Source: Flavobacteriales bacterium
GTDB taxonomy: Bacteria; Bacteroidota; Bacteroidia; Flavobacteriales_F; PHOS-HE28
NCBI GenBank assembly: GCA_019912395.1
Contig: JAIOIH010000014.1
Location: forward strand, 204,800 to 268,799
Length of the DNA: 64,000 nucleotides
Reading direction: 5' to 3'
The translations under genes were made by a program, and so were the position numbers. The notes below the pieces were generated by a model. That model searched no databases and had not been told where the DNA came from. It saw only the letters and a program-made list of their open reading frames with translations. Shown in pieces: positions 1-6,544 of this stretch; position 1 is the stretch's first letter; each line of letters opens with the position of its first letter.

Positions 1-117
1 ACCGCCTATCAGCTCTTCGAAGCGGACCTCAACCCGTTCATCAAAATGATGGTGGAGAAGCCGCTGAAGAACTTGTTCGACCACATTGCCGATAAGATGG
101 TGGCGTTGCACACGTGA
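1..117 (+). CDS. 3' end of an unidentified protein (partial)
   Basis: An open frame runs in from the left edge and ends at TGA 115-117, leaving 38 C-terminal residues. The tail is helical and amphipathic, with LNPFIKMMVEKPLKN and FDHIADKM segments. This resembles the last helix of SRPBCC/START-like proteins, but the fragment is too short to assign. It is followed by a repeat-rich gap and then a hairpin at 323-346. Function is not known from what is visible here. Confidence 0.5.
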   Translation, partial: TAYQLFEADLNPFIKMMVEKPLKNLFDHIADKMVALHT

Positions 118-119
118 TC

Positions 120-233
120 GCAGGGTCGGCCTCGTGTCGCAGATACGTCTTGGCATGACCCACTCTTGGCCGCAAGGTCCGCTTCGTGTCGCGGATATCT
201 TTTGGCGTGACCTTGCGGTAACACCAAGAGCCA
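120..233. repeat. Imperfect direct repeat and long inverted repeat
   Basis: Two related copies of a roughly 38-bp unit lie at about 120-158 and 172-211; both contain CGTGTCGC followed by GGATA/AGATA and a GGCRTGACC end. Nested inverted repeats pair CTCTTGG (163-169) with CCAAGAG (224-230) and CGCAAGGTC (171-179) with GACCTTGCG (209-217). The stem could fold as a cruciform or as RNA. No ORF fits. It may belong to the intergenic word-repeat class seen elsewhere in this window. Confidence 0.55.
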
Positions 234-322
234 AGCAAATGCCAATTCAAGCAATTTCACGAGTGAAGTGAAGCATTGTGACCCGAACTTCGTCCTCGGA
301 AAGTAGAACGACTGATCTGTTG

Positions 323-346
323 GCACCTCCTCATCCGCGGAGGTGC
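323..346 (+). terminator. Perfect 8-bp stem-loop before the ABC exporter gene
   Basis: GCACCTCC (323-330) pairs perfectly with GGAGGTGC (339-346) around an 8-base loop and is followed by the short T-rich TTCTT. It lies between the partial gene at the left edge and the ABC exporter, so it could end transcription of the upstream unit. The T-tract is weak. Its 3' arm contains GGAGG, but this is 18 bases from ATG 364 and would be sequestered in the stem, so it is unlikely to be the ribosome binding site. Confidence 0.45.
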
Positions 347-363
347 TTCTTGGGAAATCGAAC

Positions 364-2190
364 ATGGCATCACGGCGAGGACGGCCCATCTTTGACGATG
401 AAGGCGCAAAACCGGCGAAGCTCAGCAAGGAGGCGCTGGCGAAGACCGCACGGTTGTTCCGTTACCTCAAACCGCACTTGGGGGCATTCGTGGCCGGGCT
501 GTTCTGCCTGTTGATCACCAGCCTGCTCAGTCTGGCCTTTCCACTGCTGCTGGGGAAGCTGGTGAATGCCACCACGTCTGACAGCTTTTGGTCAGCCTCG
601 CTCACTGACCTCACCAACATCGATTCCATCGCCAAGCTGCTGATGCTGGTCTTTGCGCTGCAAGCCGCTTTCGGTTTTTTGCGCATCTATCTTTTCGGTC
701 TCGTCTCGGAGAACGCCTTGGCCGATCTCCGTCAGGACACCTACGCACATCTGGTCCGCATGCCGATGCTCTTCTTCGCGCAGCGCCGTGTGGGCGAGCT
801 CAACAGCCGCATCAGCGCTGACGTGGCCCTTCTGCAGGTGGGCATGACCACCTCGCTTGCGGAGCTGCTCCGGCAATTGGTCACCATTGGCCTCGGTATC
901 ACCTTGCTCACATTCGTCAGTGTGCAGCTCACGCTCACCATGCTGGCCACGCTTCCGGTGGTGGCCCTGATCGCCGTGTTCTTCGGCAGCTACATCCGCA
1001 AGCTGAGCAAGCAGGTGCAGGACCGCATTGCGGACACCAATGTGATCGTGGACGAGACGCTGCAGGGCATCCAGAACGTGAAGGCGTTCAGCAATGAAGG
1101 CTTCGAGGTAGCACGGTACCGCTCCAGTGTGCTGAAGGCCCGCGACCTGGCGATGAAGGGCGTGAAATGGCGCGGGAGCTTCGTCTCCTTCATCATCTTC
1201 TGCATGTTCGGCGTGGTGGTCTTCATCATCTGGCGTGCCGTACACCTGCGTGCGGACGGGCTTTTGGACATGGGCGACATCACCGCCTTCCTCGGTCTAT
1301 CCATCATGATCGGCGCTTCCATCGCCAGTGTCCCGGACCTGATCACCACCATGCTCAAGGCCGTGGGCGCCACCGAACGGTTGATGGACATCCAGGATGG
1401 CAAGACCGAGGACATCGACCTGAAACCCCGGAAGGAGCAATTGAAGCTGGAAGGGGACATCGCCTTCGAGCATGTCTCCTTCCACTACGCCACTCGCCCG
1501 GACCATGCCGTGCTGCGTGACGTGCATTTCCACGCCAAGCCCGGTGAGCGGGTGGCGCTCGTAGGTCCCAGCGGTGCCGGCAAGAGCACCATCGCCTCCT
1601 TGATCCTGCGCTTTTACGATCCCGTAGGAGGGCGCATCACCATCGATGGAAAAGATGCCCGCGACTACGATCTCGGTGCATTGCGCGACCGCATGAGCAT
1701 CGTGCCGCAGGAAGTACTGCTCTTCGGCGGAACGATCCTGGAGAACATCGCGTACGGGAAGCCGGGAGCGTCCCGCGAGGCTATCGAGGCAGCCGCACGC
1801 AAGGCCAACGCGCACGAGTTCATCACATCGTTTCCCGAGGGCTATGCCACCATCGTGGGTGAACGCGGTATTCAGCTCAGCGGTGGCCAACGACAACGCA
1901 TCGCCATTGCACGTGCCGTGCTGAAGGACCCGGCTATCCTCATCCTCGACGAGGCCACCAGCGCACTCGATACCGCCAGCGAACGTATAGTGCAAGATGC
2001 CTTGGACAAGCTGATGGAAGGCCGCACCAGCATCGTGATCGCACACCGCCTCAGCACCGTGCGTAACGCGGACCGGATCCTGGTACTGGACCACGGCATG
2101 GTGACCGCCAGTGGCACGCATGATGAACTGATCGCGGATACGGGCGGCTTGTACTATTCATTGAGCAGGATGCAGTTGAGCGAAACGTAG
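364..2190 (+). CDS. ABC transporter, fused permease and ATPase (exporter type)
   Basis: A 608-residue half-transporter with an N-terminal six-helix membrane domain (about residues 30-310) and a C-terminal ATPase. The ATPase shows Walker A GPSGAGKST (about 401-409), the signature LSGGQ (505-509), Walker B ending in D529-E530 and an H-loop IAHRLST. Such proteins dimerise in the inner membrane and export lipids, peptides or drugs; the MsbA/BmrA-like layout fits, but the substrate cannot be told from sequence. A GTG at 343 would add seven residues, but it lies inside the hairpin at 323-346, so ATG 364 is preferred. It stands alone: the next genes are on the other strand. Confidence 0.9.
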   Translation: MASRRGRPIFDDEGAKPAKLSKEALAKTARLFRYLKPHLGAFVAGLFCLLITSLLSLAFPLLLGKLVNATTSDSFWSASLTDLTNIDSIAKLLMLVFALQAAFGFLRIYLFGLVSENALADLRQDTYAHLVRMPMLFFAQRRVGELNSRISADVALLQVGMTTSLAELLRQLVTIGLGITLLTFVSVQLTLTMLATLPVVALIAVFFGSYIRKLSKQVQDRIADTNVIVDETLQGIQNVKAFSNEGFEVARYRSSVLKARDLAMKGVKWRGSFVSFIIFCMFGVVVFIIWRAVHLRADGLLDMGDITAFLGLSIMIGASIASVPDLITTMLKAVGATERLMDIQDGKTEDIDLKPRKEQLKLEGDIAFEHVSFHYATRPDHAVLRDVHFHAKPGERVALVGPSGAGKSTIASLILRFYDPVGGRITIDGKDARDYDLGALRDRMSIVPQEVLLFGGTILENIAYGKPGASREAIEAAARKANAHEFITSFPEGYATIVGERGIQLSGGQRQRIAIARAVLKDPAILILDEATSALDTASERIVQDALDKLMEGRTSIVIAHRLSTVRNADRILVLDHGMVTASGTHDELIADTGGLYYSLSRMQLSET

Positions 2191-2198
2191 TCGCAGTG

Positions 2199-2258
2199 CA
2201 TCAGGGTCCCGAGGTATCCTTCGCCAAGCTACGGCTACTGAAAGCGGAGACCCTGATG
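2199..2258. repeat. 10-bp inverted repeat in the gap after the ABC exporter
   Basis: CATCAGGGTC (2199-2208) pairs perfectly with GACCCTGATG (2249-2258) around a 40-base loop. It sits just after the exporter stop codon and before the duplicated rsmG tail, so it may terminate transcription from either side. There is no T-tract. Confidence 0.45.
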
Positions 2259-2271
2259 GAGCAGATCAGCT

Positions 2272-2322
2272 ACAACCCCACCTCCACCACCTTCTTTGTC
2301 GCGAAGAACTCCTCGCTGAAGA
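2272..2322 (-). repeat. Displaced copy of the 3' end of rsmG (51 bp)
   Basis: This stretch matches 2958-3008, the 3' end of rsmG, at 49 of 51 positions. Read on the minus strand in the rsmG frame it still encodes SEEFFATKKVVEVGL and then a stop (TAG at 2270-2272; the intact gene uses TGA). The two mismatches fall in an Ala and a Thr codon and are both synonymous. This suggests that the copy came from a functional rsmG rather than from decay of a local duplication. The two copies flank the DUF433/DUF5615 pair. Confidence 0.85.
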
Positions 2323-2324
2323 GC

Positions 2325-2440
2325 CTACCCTTTGATATCAACTACTGACAGCCGATCGGCATCCACCTCGACCAGGAACTTCTCGCGCTCATTCAACCGT
2401 TCGATCTCCGCCAGGTGGTCGAGGACCATCTGTATGAGAA
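2325..2440 (-). pseudogene. Detached C-terminus of the DUF5615 protein (frameshifted)
   Basis: Beyond the stop of the DUF5615 frame, a second minus-strand frame continues to TAG 2325-2327. It reads roughly NIPTVILIQMVLDHLAEIE, then an acidic tail ending in VVDIKG. The join falls at a short C run near 2455. One extra base there would restore LGN followed by an amphipathic helix, the usual end of DUF5615 proteins, and give about 121 residues in all. So it is the missing tail of the neighbouring gene, separated either by a real one-base deletion or by a sequencing error. Confidence 0.7.
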
Positions 2441-2689
2441 TCACCGTCGGGATATTCCGAGGTTCACTTTGATGAGTTTTCGAGGAATACCCTTTACAAT
2501 ATGGCTGTCGCGGAAATCGGAATCCTTGCTGATCAATATGCGATCCTCAATATCTGCTATTCGTGCAACTTCTTGATCTGTCGTATGCCATCGATCGGGA
2601 AGGCTATTCACATGCACACTATCGCAACCCGCTTCACAGAGGCGTTTGGTAAGCTGGATCGAAATGTGAACGTCGCAGAGGAACCGCAT
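2441..2689 (-). CDS. DUF5615 PIN-like toxin candidate, C-terminally frameshifted
   Basis: The 82-residue frame begins MRFLCDVHIS and contains acidic residues in a PIN-like arrangement: FLCDVH near the start, TTDQEVARIA in the middle and ISKDSDFRD near residues 55-63. These are typical of DUF5615 proteins, PIN-fold putative ribonucleases paired with DUF433 antitoxins. The family normally runs to about 115-120 residues with LGN and a helix after it; here the frame breaks just after LG. The start codon overlaps the stop of the DUF433 gene by one base (TGATG), so the two are translationally coupled. Whether the shortened protein is active is unknown. Confidence 0.8.
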   Translation of the reverse strand: MRFLCDVHISIQLTKRLCEAGCDSVHVNSLPDRWHTTDQEVARIADIEDRILISKDSDFRDSHIVKGIPRKLIKVNLGISRR

Positions 2690-2922
2690 CAGGCCACATT
2701 CCGCATCGGATACCCTGAAACGGTAAGCTTGGCGTAATTGAGGCAGGCCAGAATATCCTCCTTTTCCAGCTCCGGATGTTCCGCAATTATTTCCGAAGGT
2801 CCCATTCCGGACCCAAGCATGTCCAAGACCACTTCAACAGGCCAACGCATCCCGCGTACACAGGGCTTGCCATGGCAGATTCCTGGATCGATCGTGATCC
2901 GTTCAAGAAGTGGGCGTTCCAT
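2689..2922 (-). CDS. DUF433 domain antitoxin-like protein
   Basis: A 77-residue protein with the DUF433 pattern: an ITIDPGICHGKPCVRGMR segment near residues 9-26, then a helix-turn-helix-like stretch (VVLDMLGSGMGPSEIIAEHP) and a helix with EDILACLNYA. DUF433 proteins are small, probably DNA-binding, and occur directly upstream of DUF5615 genes, as here, where the stop overlaps the next start. By family knowledge this is the antitoxin half of a VapBC-like pair. The pair is bracketed by two copies of the rsmG 3' end, which suggests that it arrived as a unit. Confidence 0.85.
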   Translation of the reverse strand: MERPLLERITIDPGICHGKPCVRGMRWPVEVVLDMLGSGMGPSEIIAEHPELEKEDILACLNYAKLTVSGYPMRNVA

Positions 2923-2955
2923 TTGAACGCAAGTTAAGCCTTTCCCACCCGATCC

Positions 2956-3603
2956 TCACAACCCCACCTCCACCACCTTCTTCGTAGCGAAGAACTCCTC
3001 GCTGAAGACATCGCGCAGTTCGGTGACACGGATGGAATAGCGCAGCGGGCGCAGTTCATCGGCCAGCTCTCCGCCCTTCAGATAGAGCAGTCCGGAACGC
3101 ATCGGTTCCCGGTGCTTACCCAGGACCTGCCTCGTATTCGGCACCAGATGCTTGGTGGCCTTGATGAACTCGGGCAGCGCGGCAACGGCGCGGCTAACGA
3201 TGAAGTCGTACTTCGCCCTGTGGTCCTCGCTGCGCACTTTTTCGGCAGTGGCGTTCTTCAGGCCCAGTGCTTCGATCACGCCTTGCACGGCGGCGATCTT
3301 CTTGCCGATGCCGTCGATGCAATGAAAGTGGCTTTCGGGATACAGGATCGCGAGCGGGATCCCAGGAAATCCGCCGCCCGTTCCCACATCAACGATGCGC
3401 GCCCCCGGAGCGAACGCATGTACCTTGCCGATGCCGAGCGAATGCAGGATGTGCCGCTCATAGAGGTGCTCGAAGTCCTTGCGGGAGATGAGGTTGACGC
3501 GCTCGTTCCACTGGGCGTAGATGTCGCCGAGCGCGGAAAAGGGACGGAGTTGCTGGTCTGAAAGGGCCGGGAAGTACCGGGATATCAGTTGGACACCTTC
3601 CAT
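2956..3603 (-). CDS. rsmG: 16S rRNA (guanine-N7)-methyltransferase RsmG
   Basis: A 215-residue RsmG (GidB) that methylates N7 of G527 in 16S rRNA with S-adenosylmethionine. It has the N-terminal helix with WNERVNLISRKD, the HILHSLG motif, the SAM-binding loop VDVGTGGGFPGIPLAI (about residues 70-85) and FIVSRAVAALPE near residues 134-145. Length is normal. The last 16 codons and stop are duplicated at 2272-2322 with silent changes, so the present 3' end may have been supplied by the DNA that brought in the neighbouring DUF433/DUF5615 pair. The upstream gap holds GATC-rich repeats. Confidence 0.95.
   Translation of the reverse strand: MEGVQLISRYFPALSDQQLRPFSALGDIYAQWNERVNLISRKDFEHLYERHILHSLGIGKVHAFAPGARIVDVGTGGGFPGIPLAILYPESHFHCIDGIGKKIAAVQGVIEALGLKNATAEKVRSEDHRAKYDFIVSRAVAALPEFIKATKHLVPNTRQVLGKHREPMRSGLLYLKGGELADELRPLRYSIRVTELRDVFSEEFFATKKVVEVGL
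2958..3008 (-). repeat. In-gene copy of the 51-bp rsmG-tail repeat
   Basis: This is the partner of the copy at 2272-2322, in the same orientation, 686 bp away. It covers the last codons of the intact rsmG. The repeat pair encloses the DUF433/DUF5615 module, an arrangement typical of elements that insert at a gene's 3' end and restore it. Confidence 0.85.
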
Positions 3604-3605
3604 TT

Positions 3606-3733
3606 GATCAGGCGATCAGATGATCCTTGACCGCGACGCCTTGCCCGTGCCTTCGGCAGGTAGGCGCGATGGACCGGTCCGACGTCTTCGACGAACTCAT
3701 TGTCTGATCATCTGATTTTCTGATCGTCCGATC
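3606..3733. repeat. GATC-word inverted repeat element between rsmG and the sigma factor gene
   Basis: The left arm (3606-3625) contains GATCAGATGATC; the right arm (3706-3733) contains GATCATCTGAT and two more GATC words. ATCAGATGATC (3615-3625) pairs perfectly with GATCATCTGAT (3706-3716). The core between the arms has a small TGCC-TTC-GGCA hairpin and no credible ORF. A 13-base word, CGATCAGATGATC (3613-3625), recurs at 61563-61575 in another intergenic gap. This is a member of the dispersed word-repeat class described in the findings. Confidence 0.65.
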
Positions 3734-3741
3734 TTCCGGTC

Positions 3742-4353
3742 CTAGATCGTGTCCTTCCGCGTATCCAAGAGGTTTTCCAGGAATTCGCGAGCGCGGAAGA
3801 GCTGGGCCTTCACCGTCCCGAGCGGGAGATCGAGCTCATTGGCGATCTCCTCGTAGCTGTACTCCTTGTAATAGCGCAACTCCACGAGGGTCTTGTAGCG
3901 CGGCTTCAGTTTGGCCACCACCTCGCGCATCACGTCGCTCTTCTGGTCCTTGATCACCACTTCGGAGGGATCGAGGCCATGCCCCTTCAGTTCGATGTGC
4001 ATCTCATCCCCATCCTGTGTACCGATGGGATTGTCGATGCTGAGCATCTTCTTTTTCTTCTGCTTGCGGATCCAGTCGATGCAATTGTTCGAGGCGATCT
4101 TGAACAACCATGTGCTGAACGCATAGTTCGGCGTGTACTGGTGCAGGCGATGAAAGGCCTTTCCGAAGGCCTCGATGGTCAGGTCATCGGCATCGTCCTT
4201 GTTGTTGATCATCTTCAACAGCATGAAGTAGATCGAATCGCGATACCGCGACATCAGTTCGGCGTATGCCTTCTGGTCCTTTTTGTCCACGGCGCGCCGC
4301 ACGAGGTCAAGGTCGTACAGGGCCTTCTCGGACAGGTTCGGGCTTACTTCCAT
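3742..4353 (-). CDS. Sigma-70 family (ECF-like) RNA polymerase sigma factor
   Basis: A 203-residue sigma factor with region 2 (about residues 20-95, with DDADDLTIEAFGKAF and STWLFKIASNNCIDWIRK) and region 4 (about 140-195, with a LRYYKEYSYEEIA helix-turn-helix and LPLGTVKAQLFRAR). A basic KKKKMLSID linker follows region 2. The frame stays open upstream, but ATG 4353 gives the usual N-terminus; the extension is shadow coding from the glycosyltransferase gene. It overlaps the end of that gene by 10 bp, so it is probably co-transcribed and coupled to it. No anti-sigma factor is visible next to it, so its signal is unknown. Confidence 0.9.
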   Translation of the reverse strand: MEVSPNLSEKALYDLDLVRRAVDKKDQKAYAELMSRYRDSIYFMLLKMINNKDDADDLTIEAFGKAFHRLHQYTPNYAFSTWLFKIASNNCIDWIRKQKKKKMLSIDNPIGTQDGDEMHIELKGHGLDPSEVVIKDQKSDVMREVVAKLKPRYKTLVELRYYKEYSYEEIANELDLPLGTVKAQLFRAREFLENLLDTRKDTI

Positions 4354-5447
4354 CGTTGGGGCTTGATGATGAGCGTGCTGAGATAAATGCAGGGGTCCAA
4401 AAGTAGGAACAGCCATTCCAGCGGCAGGGTTAGCCAAATAATGGCGCCTGCACCGAGCCTGCGCATGGCCAGCATGCAAATGGGCATGAAAATGAAGAGT
4501 TCGATGCACAGGCCGATCATCGCCGTGCGCGGATGGCCGGTGAACAGCAGGAAGAAGATGGTGGCCCACAGCACCAAGCGGGCCGTTGGCAGCAATGTGA
4601 GCAAAAGCTGGTGGCCGAAGCGGTAGAACTGCGCCGTGGTATAGTGCCTCCGCTTCCGGCGGAACCAAGTGGCGAGGTCGGGCGTGGCGCGCGTGGTCAT
4701 GTATGAGCCCTTGTCGGCGATGGCCGTGGTATTCTTGGCGCGGGCCACTTCATTGATGAAGAGGTCATCGTCCCCGCTCATCAATTGGCGGTGCCTCCGG
4801 TGGCCCTTCGCCTCGAAGAAGATGTCGCGCGTAAAGGCCATGTTGCGGCCCACGCCCATGTAGGGGAACCCGGCCTGCGCGAAGCTGATGTACTGCACGG
4901 CCTTGGTGAAACCATCGTAACGTTCGAGCAGGCTGGTGAGTCCCTCCTGCCGTTCGTAAGGACTGTGCGCGATCACGATCTGTTCACCGTCCTTGAAACC
5001 GGCGGCCATCAGGCTGATCCAATCGCGGCCGGTGGGCAGGCAATCGGCATCGGTAACGAGCACATGCGGATGCTTCGCGCTGCGCACCCCCACGCCGAGC
5101 GCGATCTTTTTGCCGTAGCTGAATTTCTCGTCCGCTTGGATGTTCACGGGCTTCAGGTTCGGGTATTGGGGCCTCATCCACTGCAGGATGTCCCAGGTAT
5201 CATCGTCGCTGCGATCGTTCACCACCACCAGCTCGAACTCCCGGTGGTCCTGGTCCATCAGCAGGGGAATGAGGTGTTGAAGGGCCGCGCTCTCGTTCCG
5301 GCCGCATACCACCACCGAAACAGGCCGGTCACGGTCCGGCTCCACTTCCTGCCGACGGAAGGCGAGCCGGCTGAAGATGGCCAGATGGAAGAACGCCAGC
5401 ACGAGGAGTGCGGCGGCCATGAGGTACAGGACGAAGGTGGCGATCAA
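4344..5447 (-). CDS. Membrane-anchored family 2 glycosyltransferase
   Basis: The 367 residues comprise an N-terminal membrane helix (1-25), a GT-A fold domain and three or four C-terminal helices (about 270-360). Visible motifs are VVVNDRSDDDT, the metal-binding VTDADC, a GDDDLFINE acceptor motif and RRKRRHYT, which corresponds to the Q/RxxRW position of processive GT2 enzymes. It should use a nucleotide sugar at the inner face of the membrane; donor and acceptor are unknown. The start is uncertain: position 5447 is TTG, and ATG 5420 (residue 10) would still keep the helix. The gene overlaps the downstream sigma factor gene. Confidence 0.85.
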   Translation of the reverse strand: MIATFVLYLMAAALLVLAFFHLAIFSRLAFRRQEVEPDRDRPVSVVVCGRNESAALQHLIPLLMDQDHREFELVVVNDRSDDDTWDILQWMRPQYPNLKPVNIQADEKFSYGKKIALGVGVRSAKHPHVLVTDADCLPTGRDWISLMAAGFKDGEQIVIAHSPYERQEGLTSLLERYDGFTKAVQYISFAQAGFPYMGVGRNMAFTRDIFFEAKGHRRHRQLMSGDDDLFINEVARAKNTTAIADKGSYMTTRATPDLATWFRRKRRHYTTAQFYRFGHQLLLTLLPTARLVLWATIFFLLFTGHPRTAMIGLCIELFIFMPICMLAMRRLGAGAIIWLTLPLEWLFLLLDPCIYLSTLIIKPQRWK

Positions 5448-5786
5448 ATCAGGGCACGCGAATAACGTGTCGATGGTACGGGTGCGAAGCTATCCGGACG
5501 GCTTCGGCCATTGGTTGGTGTGCCGGAGCAGTTATGAACATCGGCGGGGTGGATGGGGTCAGGCTGTGATCAGCTTACCCACAGAGCCGACCGAACAGGC
5601 CCAAGCAAGGCACTCGTCATGATGCCCATGAACAGGACCACTATTGAGCCCACTCTGAAAAGCCCCTTTCCGCCAATCTCATCGTTATTCCGAAAAATTC
5701 AGTCCTCATTATCAGCGAGATAACTGTGGGTGAATTTTCCGAAATGCCTCGATCTTGACGAAGATCGACTATTCGGAGCGGACTCA
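5448..5786. other. Non-coding gap with a cluster of palindromes
   Basis: No credible gene was found in these 339 bases. The right part is AT-richer and carries nested inverted repeats: CGAAAAATTCA (5691-5701) against TGAATTTTCCG (5731-5741, one mismatch), enclosing TTATC (5709-5713) and GATAA (5719-5723). A 7-bp stem-loop with CGATCTT and AAGATCG lies at 5750-5767. ACTATTCAATAGT (5786-5798) is palindromic and overlaps the stop of the next gene. These may form a terminator or an operator region for the glycosyltransferase-sigma operon. Confidence 0.5.
5485..5492 (-). promoter_or_regulatory. Possible -7 element for the glycosyltransferase-sigma operon
   Basis: TAGCTTCG on the minus strand matches the Bacteroidota TAnnTTTG element at seven of eight positions and lies 37 bases upstream of the proposed start at 5447. 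No clear TTTG element at the -33 position was found. Confidence 0.25.
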
Positions 5787-6431
5787 CTATTCAATAGTTC
5801 GATCCGCCGCCAAGGTCGGACCGGCCACATAACGGCGGGTCCAGATGAGGATCAACGGAACGACCACCACCATGGGCGCGAACCAAATCATCATTCCCAG
5901 GGGGGAAGATGAGAGATTCACTACGAGGAAGGCCGTTACCGTGGCGATGTAGCTGCCGAGCATGTGACCGATGTGGCGCTGCAACCACAGTAGTTTCGGG
6001 ACGGGCATATGCCGCAATGTGTACACATACGTGCGCACGTCCCCGAACACGAGCCAAGCGGAAATGCCTCCGAAGACCATCAGCACGAGATGCCCGCTGA
6101 GCACCATGGCCACTGCATTGGCCGCGCCCAGCAGGGTGATCAGCAGGTCCCAGGCGCCCGTGTGCCGCAAACGGTGCTTTACCGCGCGATAGCCGCTCAA
6201 GCCCAGATACAGCGTAAAGACCCCGACCATGAACAGGAAGGGGCTGGGATGGATCACCGACATCACGAAGGAGGTGGCCGCTACCGCCATCAGCGCAATG
6301 AAGTAGACGAGGCCTGTTCGCCTGTGGACCTTCCCGCCTTTGCGGAGGACCAAAATCGCCGTTCCCGTGAGCAAAGCGGTGAAGCCGGAGATGATGTGGA
6401 CAACGAGCGAAAGGGTGTGCAGGGTTTCCAT
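5787..6431 (-). CDS. Multi-pass membrane protein of unknown function (DUF2306-like)
   Basis: The 214 residues form about seven hydrophobic helices. The layout begins LHTLSLVVHIISGFTALLTG and continues with a short basic loop (RKGGKVHRRTG), both resembling DUF2306-type membrane proteins of Bacteroidota. Conserved histidines (H12 and the RHIGHMLGSY stretch near residues 150-160) could bind a cofactor or metal, but that is inference. It stands alone, with no overlapping neighbours, between the LytTR regulator and the glycosyltransferase-sigma pair. Its function is unknown. Confidence 0.75.
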   Translation of the reverse strand: METLHTLSLVVHIISGFTALLTGTAILVLRKGGKVHRRTGLVYFIALMAVAATSFVMSVIHPSPFLFMVGVFTLYLGLSGYRAVKHRLRHTGAWDLLITLLGAANAVAMVLSGHLVLMVFGGISAWLVFGDVRTYVYTLRHMPVPKLLWLQRHIGHMLGSYIATVTAFLVVNLSSSPLGMMIWFAPMVVVVPLILIWTRRYVAGPTLAADRTIE

Positions 6432-6544
6432 GGCGTTGGGTGCTTGGGCCCAAGATGGATGCGTCCCGAACGCCCCACAAGTGAAATGGGAGTCACGGGA
6501 ACCCTAGTGAGGAACGGAAAGCCCAAGGGCTGAACGGGAAGTGC

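Noticed and set aside
343-363. GTG 343 as start of the ABC exporter.
   Set aside because: It is within the 3' arm of a perfect hairpin and the seven added residues have no support; ATG 364 is preferred.
592-1245. A 217-codon minus-strand frame opposite the ABC exporter.
   Set aside because: Antisense to the membrane domain of the exporter, with a His/Glu/Gln-rich shadow composition.
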